Assembly (NCBI GenBank): GCA_019704295.1
Contig: AP024596.1
Location: 1,411,369-1,475,368 of the forward strand
Length of the DNA stretch: 64,000 nt
Source: Sulfolobales archaeon HS-7
Lineage (GTDB): Archaea > Thermoproteota > Thermoprotei_A > Sulfolobales > Sulfolobaceae
Direction: 5' to 3'
Made by a program: the position numbers and the translations under genes
Shown here: one piece after another, positions 37,904 to 47,809 of the stretch
Numbering within the stretch: position 1 is the stretch's first letter
Layout of the letters: every line of letters begins with the position of its first letter
Notes under the pieces: generated by a model
Seen by the model: the letters and a program-made list of their open reading frames with translations, nothing else
Databases searched by the model: none
What the model was told of the DNA's origin: nothing

Positions 37904-38368
37904 ATGAAGTGGAATAAGGCGGAATTTCAGGACGGGCTCGTACTCTTCTCCTCTGATGAGATAGAGACTACTACTATAGTTATTTCAAAAAGGGGGATAC
38001 ACTCCATCTCATCTAAGAGGGACGTTATTCTAATGGGATACGTTGAGTTCGGGAGGAAGGGCGAAATACGCTATTACGAGTTCGCCTTTACTCCTCCGCA
38101 CGGTAAGGCAATGCTGACCAGGAGCTTCCTCGCTAAGGACCCTGAATTGAGAGAGAAGGCCTTGAGGATTGGGGACGCTCAGGAGTACCACGAGTTCATG
38201 TTGGAACTAGAGAGGGAGAGTAAGGAAAGGGAGGAGTGTTTGAGGAAGTTGAGGAGCGTGAGGGGTAACTTGGACGTAGATGAGGACTGCTTCGTAGAGA
38301 AATGCAGGAGAGTGGAACCTATCGCCGACGCACTGAGGGAGTGTATCAAGCAAGAAGTTGAGGAATAA
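37904..38368 (+). CDS. Orphan 154-aa protein between the two CRISPR leaders
   Basis: The first ~85 residues are beta-rich: 'AEFQDGLVLFSSDEIETTTI', 'VISKRGIHSISSKRDVILMG', 'YVEFGRKGEIRYYEFAFTPP'. The last ~70 are a charged helix 'YHEFMLELERESKEREECLR' with Cys spaced 'EECLRK..DEDCFVEKCRRV..LRECIKQ', four Cys that could bind metal or form disulphides. I recognise no family. GC content and codon use resemble the AAA+ gene at 39188, not the AT-rich islands. Together they are the only intact genes enclosed by the arrays, so a functional link is possible. The ATG is chosen because a promoter-like T-run lies ~33 bp upstream. Confidence 0.65.
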   Translation: MKWNKAEFQDGLVLFSSDEIETTTIVISKRGIHSISSKRDVILMGYVEFGRKGEIRYYEFAFTPPHGKAMLTRSFLAKDPELREKALRIGDAQEYHEFMLELERESKEREECLRKLRSVRGNLDVDEDCFVEKCRRVEPIADALRECIKQEVEE

Positions 38369-39187
38369 GGTCAACCCGGCCGTTTCAAACTCTCCTGAAC
38401 TAAATTTACCCTTCCCTATTTATCTCAGCCCTTATTTCAGAATTATAACAACTTCCCTGGTTAACACTCAATTACCGCACTCCTTACCCTCTAAGGGTTG
38501 ATTTATCAAAGGCGTTCCGTGATAAACCTCTCTACTTAACTTACAGTGTTACTTCAGTAAACTTAAGCTATACCACAAAACAGAGGAATTAACAGGGTGG
38601 CATTTTCTTGAAACCGCTAGGATACTTCGTTTTTCATTTACCTTGAGCCGATTCCCAGGTTTGGGTATCTAAAAGGGCACCTTAACCAGGACGTTTCACG
38701 GTAGGTCGGGACTTGCACGTGAAGGCATACAATGCGTAGTTAACATAACTAAATAAACTAAAAAGTTATAAAGCATGCCGGTTCAAAATTATGAGAAGAA
38801 ATGTAATATAAAATAAGTTAATAAAAAATAATTAATATTTTTCGTAACCTAAGGCTGAAAGAGGCTTACAACGTGAAGAGTTACGAGTTGGTAAAGGAGG
38901 CCGAACGTTTTAAGCTTATGAAATTAATCAAGTAGTTTAAATCCTCCCCCCCATTACTATAGTTGGATATACACTAAGGATCTAATTATTCCTTAGTGAA
39001 ACTAAGACAATAAGGTAATAGCGTTTGTTCCACATCATCGCGTCATTCGAGGCCGGGATCGCGCCTCCCTGTAAGAGGTAATTTGAACAGGGGCTAACGT
39101 TATGAGAATTACAATTCTCAGAGCGTAACAGATCTAAACGTAAAGTTCGTAAGATAAGTTTATATCCTAGCCCGTAATACTTCGAGT
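38369..39187. other. Gene-free stretch with a MITE fragment and the AAA+ promoter
   Basis: About 38728-38940 resembles the right terminus of the GTGACRGTGTC family in reverse ('CATAACTAAATAAACTAAAAAGTTATAAAG' text), followed by a scrap 'VKEAERFKLMKLIK'. 'AGTTTATATCC' at about 39157-39167 is a TATA box ~26 bp before the GTG at 39188, indicating a leaderless transcript. No other feature seen. Confidence 0.5.
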
Positions 39188-40768
39188 GTGGAAGAGACGT
39201 GCCCCCTATGTGGGAGCAGGCTCGGAGTTGCCACCAGGAAAAGGGTACAGTGTAGGAATTGCAGATTCACTTTTAAGTTAAGGGAAATCGACCCTGAGAG
39301 GCTAAGTAGCCTCGTGAAAACAGGGAACGAACTCTTTCACCAGGGGAGATATTATCACGCCTTCCTGACTTACCTACAGGGATTTGAGGAGTCCTGCTGG
39401 GAAATTAAGGAGGAGAATAGGAAATACTGCTTTGGCACAGCGTACAACATGGCTGTAGCTTGTTCAAGTCTGGCAAAGAAATTCATTGAGGACTCAAATC
39501 CCTCAACCAACGGTGCCGACATTTGGATTTTCAGAGGGAAGGAACTACTCAGATGGCTCAGGAGAAAAGGGGACGAGGGCGAAGATATTCCCAAATTAGA
39601 GAAGGAGTTAAAGGAACTGGAGAGCGTGGATGGTGAAAAACAGGTAGACCACGATTCCAATTCTGGGAATAGCGAGGTGAGCGAAACGTCAAGCGAATCA
39701 AAGGATGAGTCCGAGGACGCTGAATCCAATTTTCAGAGACCACAGGTAGCGAAGAGGATTACCCCTCTCATAACCTACACGAATGAAGGGGTGATCTCCG
39801 AGATATATCCCGGAAAAAGCGTAATCGACTTCTCGTCGATCGCGGGGTATTCCTCAGTAAAGGAACAGCTCTTTGAGTTCGTGGTGCTCAGGCACAGGAA
39901 ACCGGAAATAATGGAGAGATATGGGTTGGATTCTGTTGCTAACGTACTGCTCTATGGTCCTCCCGGTAACGGGAAGACCCTAATGATCGAGGCACTGGCC
40001 GGGGAGATGGGAATCCCCTACCTAATTATAACCCCCAGTACAGTGCTTAACATGTACACGGGGACTAGCGAGAGAAACCTGGCTACGATATTCAACTTCG
40101 CAAAGAGTAACTCACCTTTACTTCTGGGAATTGACGAGTTAGATGGAATAGGATATGATAGGAATCTCAGAGTCGGAGATAGCACAATAACCGTGATTTC
40201 CCAATTACTATTTGAGATAGGGGAACTCAGGAGTTCGGCGGAATCCGTCTTCGTTGTCGGGACGAGCAACTCCCCTTGGTTAATAGATCCCGCTTTGTTG
40301 AGGACGGGAAGATTCGATAAGTGGATATTCGTCCCGCATCCCTGCAAGGAGGAGAGGAAATCAATATTTGAGTACTACCTAAAGAAACATGGGAATTTCG
40401 ACCTTGAGAAGTTCGCGAAGATGACGGAATGGGCATCAGCGTCCGAGATAAGATCAATAGTTACGGACGCACTTATGAAGAAGGCAAGAGACGCATACTT
40501 GTCAGGAGACTTTCCTCCACTAACTGAGGAAGATCTTGAGCAGGCAATCAAGGTTAGGGGGAACCTGGGAGTTGTAACGAAAAGATGGTACGTTGAGGCC
40601 TATCACGCCTTGTCGTGGAATTCCCTTGGAGTGGAGGGGCCTGTCTTAGATTTCATAGCCAAAGCTGTCAAATCCATGGAGAACGATGGTGGCAATGCCT
40701 TTTTTAAAGAGGTTGCGCTTCCGGGTTCTCATGTCTTATCTCATTCCTCAGTCCTTGGGCTACACTGA
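39188..40768 (+). CDS. AAA+ ATPase with N-terminal zinc ribbon (Cdc48/Vps4-like core)
   Basis: 526 aa. Residues 1-30 form a zinc ribbon 'CPLCGSRL...CRNCRFTF' (C5, C8, C22, C25). Residues ~40-135 are helical and TPR/MIT-like ('LVKTGNELFHQGRYYHAFLT'). A Ser/Asp/Glu-rich linker covers ~150-185. The AAA+ module has Walker A 'LLYGPPGNGKTLMIEAL' (~255), a pore-loop-like 'LNMYTGTSERNL', Walker B 'LLLGIDELDGIG' (~314), sensor 1 'FVVGTSNSPWLI', arginine finger 'LLRTGRFDKWIF' and a C-terminal lid 'ASASEIRSIVTDAL'. Such ATPases unfold or remodel proteins. The zinc ribbon plus TPR-like adaptor is unusual. It sits between two CRISPR leaders where Sulfolobales often carry cas1/2/4. The stop at 40766 is native; a MITE inserted immediately after it. 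Confidence 0.85.
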   Translation: MEETCPLCGSRLGVATRKRVQCRNCRFTFKLREIDPERLSSLVKTGNELFHQGRYYHAFLTYLQGFEESCWEIKEENRKYCFGTAYNMAVACSSLAKKFIEDSNPSTNGADIWIFRGKELLRWLRRKGDEGEDIPKLEKELKELESVDGEKQVDHDSNSGNSEVSETSSESKDESEDAESNFQRPQVAKRITPLITYTNEGVISEIYPGKSVIDFSSIAGYSSVKEQLFEFVVLRHRKPEIMERYGLDSVANVLLYGPPGNGKTLMIEALAGEMGIPYLIITPSTVLNMYTGTSERNLATIFNFAKSNSPLLLGIDELDGIGYDRNLRVGDSTITVISQLLFEIGELRSSAESVFVVGTSNSPWLIDPALLRTGRFDKWIFVPHPCKEERKSIFEYYLKKHGNFDLEKFAKMTEWASASEIRSIVTDALMKKARDAYLSGDFPPLTEEDLEQAIKVRGNLGVVTKRWYVEAYHALSWNSLGVEGPVLDFIAKAVKSMENDGGNAFFKEVALPGSHVLSHSSVLGLH

Positions 40769-40771
40769 AGT

Positions 40772-41290
40772 CACGGGAGAGCGTCTAATGTGCAATAAGT
40801 GTTATTTACTTTAAAAACTAAATTTTAATAAGTGGGAGTAACCTACTTTACACTACTCAATCAGGACGATAGGATAAGGAGAGCCAGAGTGAGTAACCCC
40901 CTTTACTAACTTACTATTATACTTTGTCAGACCTTAAAAACCAAGCTTTTTAGTTTGTACATATAAACCTACCAAAACATAATTCCTATATTCCACATAG
41001 TAAGGCATGTTGTGCAACACCCCAAGAGAGATTTTCCTTGACCCTAAGGGTATGACCAAGTATAAAATACCCGACAACAACCTCAGTAAACTTCGAGCTC
41101 GTCACGTTGAAAACTCAATTTTTACCTCTGTTCAATAAAGGATATATAGTCAGTTACGAGTAATTATGTTAACTAATTTTATATTATGTCTTCTCGTGTA
41201 ATTAAGCGAATTTAATTTTGAAGAGGCGTGTTTCATAACTTTTTACTTTATCTAGTTATTCACATTAATTGTGCATCGAACACCGTCACG
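40772..41290 (+). mobile_element. MITE at the stop codon of the AAA+ gene
   Basis: About 519 bp. The left arm has 'GCGTCTAATGTGCAATAAGT' (40781-40800); the right arm is the IS right terminus 'ATAACTTTTTACTTTATCTA' with 'GAACACCGTCACG' ending at 41290. TGAAGT occurs on both sides (40766-40771 and 41291-41296), a convincing target duplication that includes the TGA stop codon. It is longer than the other MITEs and shares interior text with 19680-19790. Confidence 0.85.
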
Positions 41291-41324
41291 TGAAGTATGA
41301 TTCGCGAGGGAAAATTAGAACTTC

Positions 41325-41540
41325 TCGATAGTGACAAATAATTCTTCTATTTATTTTGATATTCACTTTTTATTTCATACAAGAATTCGGCAACCCCACG
41401 TAATACCAAAATATGTATAACAGAACATATATTTTTAGACGTAAATTATCGACGGCAACCTCACGTAACCTCTAGGGAGAGCGAGATTGCCGAATTTGAT
41501 ACCGAAAAATTTATGAACGAGAAAGGACAAAATAATGAGT
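41325..41540 (+). promoter_or_regulatory. Leader of CRISPR array 2
   Basis: Near-identical, in inverted orientation, to the leader at 37042-37250. Holds 'AACATATATTTTTAGACG' (about 41427-41444) as a candidate promoter and the same 'GGCAACCCCACGTAA' and 'GGCAACCTCACGTAA' motifs (about 41389 and 41452). The first repeat starts at 41541. Confidence 0.85.
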
Positions 41541-44500
41541 GTTTGTAGCTTTCCTATGAGGGCTTGAAACTAAGTACCGGCACCGATACTTTCACAGGAT
41601 AGTATGGGTTTGTAGCTTTCCTATGAGGGCTTGAAACAGGTGTAGTGGTACTGTTGTACTCTGTGACCGTTATGTGTTTGTAGCTTTCCTATGAGGGCTT
41701 GAAACTGAAAGATGTGTGATATTGTAGAGGAGGATAGTCGGTTTGTAGCTTTCCTATGAGGGCTTGAAACATGTTCCTTGTCTAGAACGTAGTAAACTAT
41801 ATCGTTCGTTTGTAGCTTTCCTATGAGGGCTTGAAACCAGGAACGGGATTACTACTATTATTTTGAACAACAAGTTTGTAGCTTTCCTATGAGGGCTTGA
41901 AACTTTCAAATAGTTTCTTTATTATCTTCGGCTTATTTTCGTTTGTAGCTTTCCTATGAGGGCTTGAAACCGGTTTCAAGACATAGGATAATTATGAATA
42001 TTATCGAATGTTTGTAGCTTTCCTATGAGGGCTTGAAACCCACATTACTGCTTTCTTCACTCAACTCTGCCAATAGTTTGTAGCTTTCCTATGAGGGCTT
42101 GAAACATTTTGCCCTCCCCCCTGGTACCTTCGGCAGCGTAAGTTTGTAGCTTTCCTATGAGGGCTTGAAACGGTTCATAAAGAAAAACGGAAAATTGGGG
42201 GCATTAAAGTTTGTAGCTTTCCTATGAGGGCTTGAAACTTCTATCACGATAGTCCTTATATTGTTCATCTGTAAGTTTGTAGCTTTCCTATGAGGGCTTG
42301 AAACAGTCCACAGTGTTCTTAGAAGTGCCTCTAACCCACGTTTGTAGCTTTCCTATGAGGGCTTGAAACAACTCTAAGTACTCATTCAATGGTAACTCTA
42401 TTTCGGGTTTGTAGCTTTCCTATGAGGGCTTGAAACAGGTGAGAGGTACGAGTGATGTTCCGGACTGGGTCGGTTTGTAGCTTTCCTATGAGGGCTTGAA
42501 ACTCACAAACCCCGCGTCCTTCCACAGATCTGCGTTCCACTGTTTGTAGCTTTCCTATGAGGGCTTGAAACGGTTAAGGGCGGTAGCCCTTATACAGCGA
42601 ACGAATGGTTTGTAGCTTTCCTATGAGGGCTTGAAACTTTTTCCTAACAAGCCATGAGACCAAGTCCTCCTTGTTTGTAGCTTTCCTATGAGGGCTTGAA
42701 ACAAAAAGTGAAAATTAAAATCTCTTTTATTGTGAAAAGTTTGTAGCTTTCCTATGAGGGCTTGAAACTAAATATAATGGATATCCTAAGTAGATGTTTT
42801 CATCAAGTTTGTAGCTTTCCTATGAGGGCTTGAAACCCAAAATAATACATGGGAATACTAGCATGGTGAAGGGTTTGTAGCTTTCCTATGAGGGCTTGAA
42901 ACAATTTTCCAGGAGCCAGAACCAGCTCTGAATATCTTGTTTGTAGCTTTCCTATGAGGGCTTGAAACAATTTTTCCGTAATCGTGAAGTTTTCACCCTG
43001 TACGGGGTTTGTAGCTTTCCTATGAGGGCTTGAAACCTATTTTGGGTCTCTGGGGAGGCTCTGCTGTTTCAAGGTTTGTAGCTTTCCTATGAGGGCTTGA
43101 AACTATATGAAACCAATTTCACGTTCATTTTCCTATAACCGTTTGTAGCTTTCCTATGAGGGCTTGAAACAAATTTTCTAAGTTTCACGAAACTGAGACA
43201 AATACAAAAGGTTTGTAGCTTTCCTATGAGGGCTTGAAACTAGATCTTCTTTAGTCCGTCAGCCTTACTATTTTTCGTTTGTAGCTTTCCTATGAGGGCT
43301 TGAAACTTCGCTATCGTGTGGATGTCTTTCGGCGTCGCCATGTGTTTGTAGCTTTCCTATGAGGGCTTGAAACTACCGTCCCTGTAGATACTCGTGAATG
43401 AATAGATCCAGTTTGTAGCTTTCCTATGAGGGCTTGAAACCTGGGGAGGCTGCCACACAATGAAACGTGTGAAATCGTTTGTAGCTTTCCTATGAGGGCT
43501 TGAAACCTGGGGAGGCTGCCACACAATGAAACGTGTGAAATCGTTTGTAGCTTTCCTATGAGGGCTTGAAACTCTTCCTCCGAACTCTGAAGCGAATTGA
43601 TTACTTCAGTTTGTAGCTTTCCTATGAGGGCTTGAAACTTCGCCGGGTCCCACCTCATCTTCAGCGATTTGAGGGTTTGTAGCTTTCCTATGAGGGCTTG
43701 AAACTAAAGTTACGTAAAAGCACGTAAAAGACGTGTAACGTTTGTAGCTTTCCTATGAGGGCTTGAAACACTTTCAGAAAAGCATAAATATTTCCGATAA
43801 CGTTTTGGTTTGTAGCTTTCCTATGAGGGCTTGAAACATTCGTTCAATTTCGGATACTAACTTCTCTCCTTCTGTTTGTAGCTTTCCTATGAGGGCTTGA
43901 AACGTGACATCTTTCAACCATCTGGAACGATCTCATCAGGTGGTTTGTAGCTTTCCTATGAGGGCTTGAAACTCATTTTCATCGAAAACAAAATACGCTT
44001 TCTTTTTCATTGTTTGTAGCTTTCCTATGAGGGCTTGAAACAACTAGGTGATGGAGTGAAGGAAAGGGATACGCTCTTGTTTGTAGCTTTCCTATGAGGG
44101 CTTGAAACAACGTTCAGCCTGCCACATTAGATATATAGCAGGAAATTGTTTGTAGCTTTCCTATGAGGGCTTGAAACCAAATCGGTGACTGATTTGGGTA
44201 TATGACGCGATTCTGTTTGTAGCTTTCCTATGAGGGCTTGAAACTTACATATACCTTTCCAATGTAGTATTTTCTGTTCCAGTTTGTAGCTTTCCTATGA
44301 GGGCTTGAAACCTTTCGTTTTTCCCTAGTTGACCGCACTCGAAATCGGTTTGTAGCTTTCCTATGAGGGCTTGAAACCATTCCGTTGTATAAGGGTCTGC
44401 CTAATCTCCTAAGAGCGTTTGTAGCTTTCCTATGAGGGCTTGAAACCTAGAATTCTTTCCTCTATGTTGCCCCCTTCTTTTAGTTTGTAGCTTTCCTATG

Positions 44501-46179
44501 AGGGCTTGAAACTACATCCCGGGTAATGTGGGTTATCCCGGCAAAAATTAGTTTGTAGCTTTCCTATGAGGGCTTGAAACAAGTATGCCCTTATAATGTA
44601 CGTTTCGCTATTCTCAGTTTGTAGCTTTCCTATGAGGGCTTGAAACTTCCCGTTCAGGAAATCGCCCAGGGCTGTAAAATGGTTTGTAGCTTTCCTATGA
44701 GGGCTTGAAACCAGAACCAATTGGAGAGTGAGAATAATGAATGATATAGGTTTGTAGCTTTCCTATGAGGGCTTGAAACCAAATATTATCATATATTTCC
44801 CTGTATCCTTGTCAGTTTGTAGCTTTCCTATGAGGGCTTGAAACAATTTCACGGGAATTTTCATACCTAAACCGAACGGTTGTTTGTAGCTTTCCTATGA
44901 GGGCTTGAAACCTTCAGGTCAAAAATTGGGTGAATACCCGTTATGAGTTTGTAGCTTTCCTATGAGGGCTTGAAACCAGAACCAATTGGAGAGTGAGAAT
45001 AATGAATGATATAGGTTTGTAGCTTTCCTATGAGGGCTTGAAACGTGGAGTTTTGGCAGTTATAGGTTTGGAATAGGTACTCCGTCTATGGGGTACCCTG
45101 GTGAACTTGAAACGTGGAGTTTTGGCAGTTATAGGATTTTGGTATGACCGTTTGTAGCTTTCCTATGAGGGCTTGAAACCAGAACCAATTGGAGAGTGAG
45201 AATAATGAATGATATAGGTTTGTAGCTTTCCTATGAGGGCTTGAAACCAAATATTATCATATATTTCCCTGTATCCTTGTCAGTTTGTAGCTTTCCTATG
45301 AGGGCTTGAAACAATTTCACGGGAATTTTCATACCTAAACCGAACGGTTGTTTGTAGCTTTCCTATGAGGGCTTGAAACCTTCAGGTCAAAAATTGGGTG
45401 AATACCCGTTATGAGTTTGTAGCTTTCCTATGAGGGCTTGAAACAAAAGTAGTCATATATTGATTGTCGGTCAAACCCATGTTTGTAGCTTTCCTATGAG
45501 GGCTTGAAACCCCGTACCCAGGTGTTGGGTTTTTGTTCAATCTCCTCGTTTGTAGCTTTCCTATGAGGGCTTGAAACAGATTAGCCCTAATCCTGCATGT
45601 CTGTTAGCGTGTGTTTGTAGCTTTCCTATGAGGGCTTGAAACCTACTGACACGAGAATGCAGAAGCTGGCTTTCCTGGGTTTGTAGCTTTCCTATGAGGG
45701 CTTGAAACCAGCACCAACAACTAACACGACTATAGCAAGGACGAGTTTGTAGCTTTCCTATGAGGGCTTGAAACTCCATCCTCTTGTTATTAGTCCTTCT
45801 TTTGCCATTTCGCTGTTTGTAGCTTTCCTATGAGGGCTTGAAACACACGAATATAGTGGAGTTTACGGCACATGGGTATTTTGTTTGTAGCTTTCCTATG
45901 AGGGCTTGAAACCTAAAGGTGAACATGTATGCCACCGGGTGATGGATGTTTGTAGCTTTCCTATGAGGGCTTGAAACATCTGTCATTTCGCGATAAAAAC
46001 GATAATAAAGTTAGTTTGTAGCTTTCCTATGAGGGCTTGAAACTTTCATCATACTGCAAAACTTTTCCTTCTTCTAACCTGTTTGTAGCTTTCCTATGAG
46101 GGCTTGAAACCTCTTCACTACTTCGATTAAATGTGAATTTTTCACTTTTGTTTGTAGCTTTCCTATGAGGGCTTGAAAC
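41541..46179 (+). CRISPR. CRISPR array 2, about 69 repeats
   Basis: 30-bp repeats GTTTGTAGCTTTCC...GGGCTTGAAAC from 41541-41570 to 46150-46179, very uniform, with ~34-41-bp spacers. The leader is at the left, so transcription is rightward; processing within the repeat would leave the 8-nt handle CTTGAAAC on crRNAs, a form suited to type III-B as well as I-A complexes. One spacer is duplicated in tandem (about 43440 and 43507). A block of four units is duplicated with an aberrant repeat (44711-45414). The count is by eye and may be off by one or two. The last repeat abuts a small membrane protein gene. Confidence 0.97.
44711..45414 (+). repeat. Block duplication inside array 2 with an aberrant repeat
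   Basis: Spacers beginning CAGAACCAATTGG, CAAATATTATC, AATTTCACGGG and CTTCAGGTC follow in order at 44711, 44780, 44844 and 44912, and again at 45179, 45247, 45313 and 45381. The first also occurs a third time at 44975. Between them, 45045-45148 holds two copies of GTGGAGTTTTGGCAGTTATAG (45045 and 45114) separated by a 48-bp repeat-like segment (45066-45113) that begins GTTTG and ends CTTGAAAC but differs inside. This looks like unequal recombination followed by damage to one repeat, unless it is an assembly artefact. Confidence 0.85.
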
Positions 46180-46211
46180 ATTTTATTTTCCAAAAAATAA
46201 TAGGTGGGAAT

Positions 46212-46412
46212 ATGAGTAGAGAGTCTGGATGGTACGTTCGTTATTTTTTGTACGTAATTTTGCCTGGTCTATTTGTCATAGGTTTGTGGTTTTTCATTTT
46301 TGGTAATATTTTACATAATGAATCATTAGCTAATAGTTTTCTTGTTTTTATTGTGGTCTCCTTAGTTAGTAGCACTATGTATTATTTTTATCGAAAAAGA
46401 CATTTATTATAG
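46212..46412 (+). CDS. Small two-helix membrane protein at the end of CRISPR array 2
   Basis: 66 aa from the ATG at 46212, preceded by 'TAGGTGGGAAT', a good Shine-Dalgarno-like site, which decides the start over a TTG at 46173 inside the last CRISPR repeat. Two hydrophobic helices, 'FLYVILPGLFVIGLWFFIF' and 'SFLVFIVVSLVSSTMYYF', are joined by a short polar loop, with a basic tail 'YRKRHLL'. Only 32 bp separate it from the last repeat, and I see no TATA box there, so it could be expressed by read-through from the array. Membrane proteins of this kind are common in defence loci, but no family is recognised. Confidence 0.6.
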   Translation: MSRESGWYVRYFLYVILPGLFVIGLWFFIFGNILHNESLANSFLVFIVVSLVSSTMYYFYRKRHLL

Positions 46413-46421
46413 TTAATAGTA

Positions 46422-46541
46422 ATGACAATGATAAGAGTAGAGAAATTACTTTTAGACCTACAGAGAGAGCCCCCGTTAGATGAGCAAAGGGAATCTCAGG
46501 AGTCAGCTGCGAATTCAATTTATTTCCCTAAAAATAGATAA
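46422..46541 (+). CDS. Tiny open frame after the membrane protein
   Basis: 39 aa: 'MTMIRVEKLLLDLQREPPLD' then 'EQRESQESAANSIYFPKNR'. It starts 9 bp after the previous stop. Composition is protein-like, but with no family match and such a short length it may be a truncated gene cut by the decayed IS beginning at ~46560. Confidence 0.35.
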   Translation: MTMIRVEKLLLDLQREPPLDEQRESQESAANSIYFPKNR

Positions 46542-46559
46542 AAGAAATCGACTCTACAT

Positions 46560-47460
46560 TTCGAGTAGTACTAACAGGGGACGAGGGTAAGGTAATATCA
46601 TAGAAATGCTAACTGTGAACGAGGTAACCCTCCACGTCAGAATAAGGAAGTTCGTAGAGGGACAGAGCTTAACCACTACACTGGACCCTAAGATATTACT
46701 TGACGGCACGTTACTAAATAAATCGGTACAGGACATCTAGAGGATAACTCAGGAGCAAGCCGAGAGGGTGAGTCCAAATTAAGAGGGTAAGGAAGTCAAG
46801 AGGCAGTACTACGCGAGGTACAGGTACCTCAGGGGTTCAAGATCATGATGGGAGGAAAGTAGGATTTGGAGTGGATTTTGGCGGAGTTGTACGTATTTTA
46901 AGGTGAGGAGAGGATGAGGACGTAGGTTGAGGAGACTATGGGGCAGAAGAAAGAGATTCTCGCCTTGACAGCGTCTACTCGGTGAAGGGAGGTAAGTTTA
47001 ACGTCAGGCTCTGGATGCTTGAAACCTGCGTGACTTCAAGTATGTGATAGTCGACTTGATATACGTAAAGCTTAAGGGAGTAGGTACTTAGCCTCTAACA
47101 ATCTGAAGCATAACAAATACTATAGTCTCTGCCACCGTAAGAGGCCCTACATGTCTGGCCTCTAATAAAGGGTTTACAAGTTGGTATTTAGACAGCTTAA
47201 ACAGTGGGTGGCTAACACATACGCCAAGGGCTGGATTTGTGTGTAGCTATCCCCAAGGGCTTTAAGCATGAGATCTCTCCAACCCAAGGCGCTACACCCT
47301 TCGCCTTAACACAGCTATGGGAACAGCGAGTTCGGAACGCTAACTATATCAACATCTCATGGATCGCTATGTTCATCCCTATACTACGTTCTCCCCCTGG
47401 AAGTACTCTTGAGGGATTACATCAGTTTATAGCACCCTTTGAGGGATTGTGACTTCACCG
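46560..47460 (+). mobile_element. Decayed insertion sequence remains
   Basis: About 46570-46600 matches 21165-21195, the start of a transposase relic. A plus-strand frame then reads 'MLTVNEVTLHVRIRKFVEGQ' and 'RQYYARYRYLRGSRS' between stops. 47230-47450 contains an R1 copy in minus orientation (47270-47410). It is too decayed to assign a family; at least two elements seem merged. Confidence 0.5.
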
Positions 47461-47809
47461 TTCCCTATCCTGTCTCGGCCCCGTTGGACTGTTCACGCGT
47501 TCATTCCAAACTCAGTTTAATTAGCAAAATAGAATGAATTTAACTGAATGTAATCGTATTTACAAGGGAATTCCCAGTTAACAATTTCCTTTATTTAATC
47601 TCCATTTGCCAAAACTACAATCCAAGCACAACCTGAACTCCTACAGCGTAAATCGCCACCCAGTCATTCATTTCAATGAATTAAACATTTATTGAATTAA
47701 CTGAATCTGCAATGGGGTATGGTGCCCTATTTAGTTTTCTTGTAAATAGTGCCTACGGTGAAAATGATCAGCACTCCCTAAAAACTGCACTACCCATCAG
47801 TATCATGAC
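47461..47809. repeat. R2 repeat copy and flanking gene-free DNA
   Basis: R2 occupies about 47511-47625: 'AACTCAGTTTAATTAGCAAA', 'TAGAATGAATTTAACTGAAT', 'GTTAACAATTTCC', 'AAAACTACAATCCA'. The remainder to 47809 has no supported gene; the cmr3 stop is at 47810. Confidence 0.55.

Noticed and set aside
41968-42008. Spacer starting CGGTTTCAAGACATAGGATA, resembling part of the repeat in reverse complement
   Set aside because: Similarity covers only ~15 bases with mismatches; the flanking repeats are normal, so chance is adequate.
43311-45779. Minus-strand open frames in CRISPR array 2 with the same repeated peptide
   Set aside because: Same cause: repeat-spacer units happen to be multiples of three in places.
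46560-47460. Considered as an IS605 OrfB (TnpB) copy with a possible omega RNA
   Set aside because: No RuvC-like or zinc-finger CxxC motifs could be read in any frame, so the assignment is unsupported.
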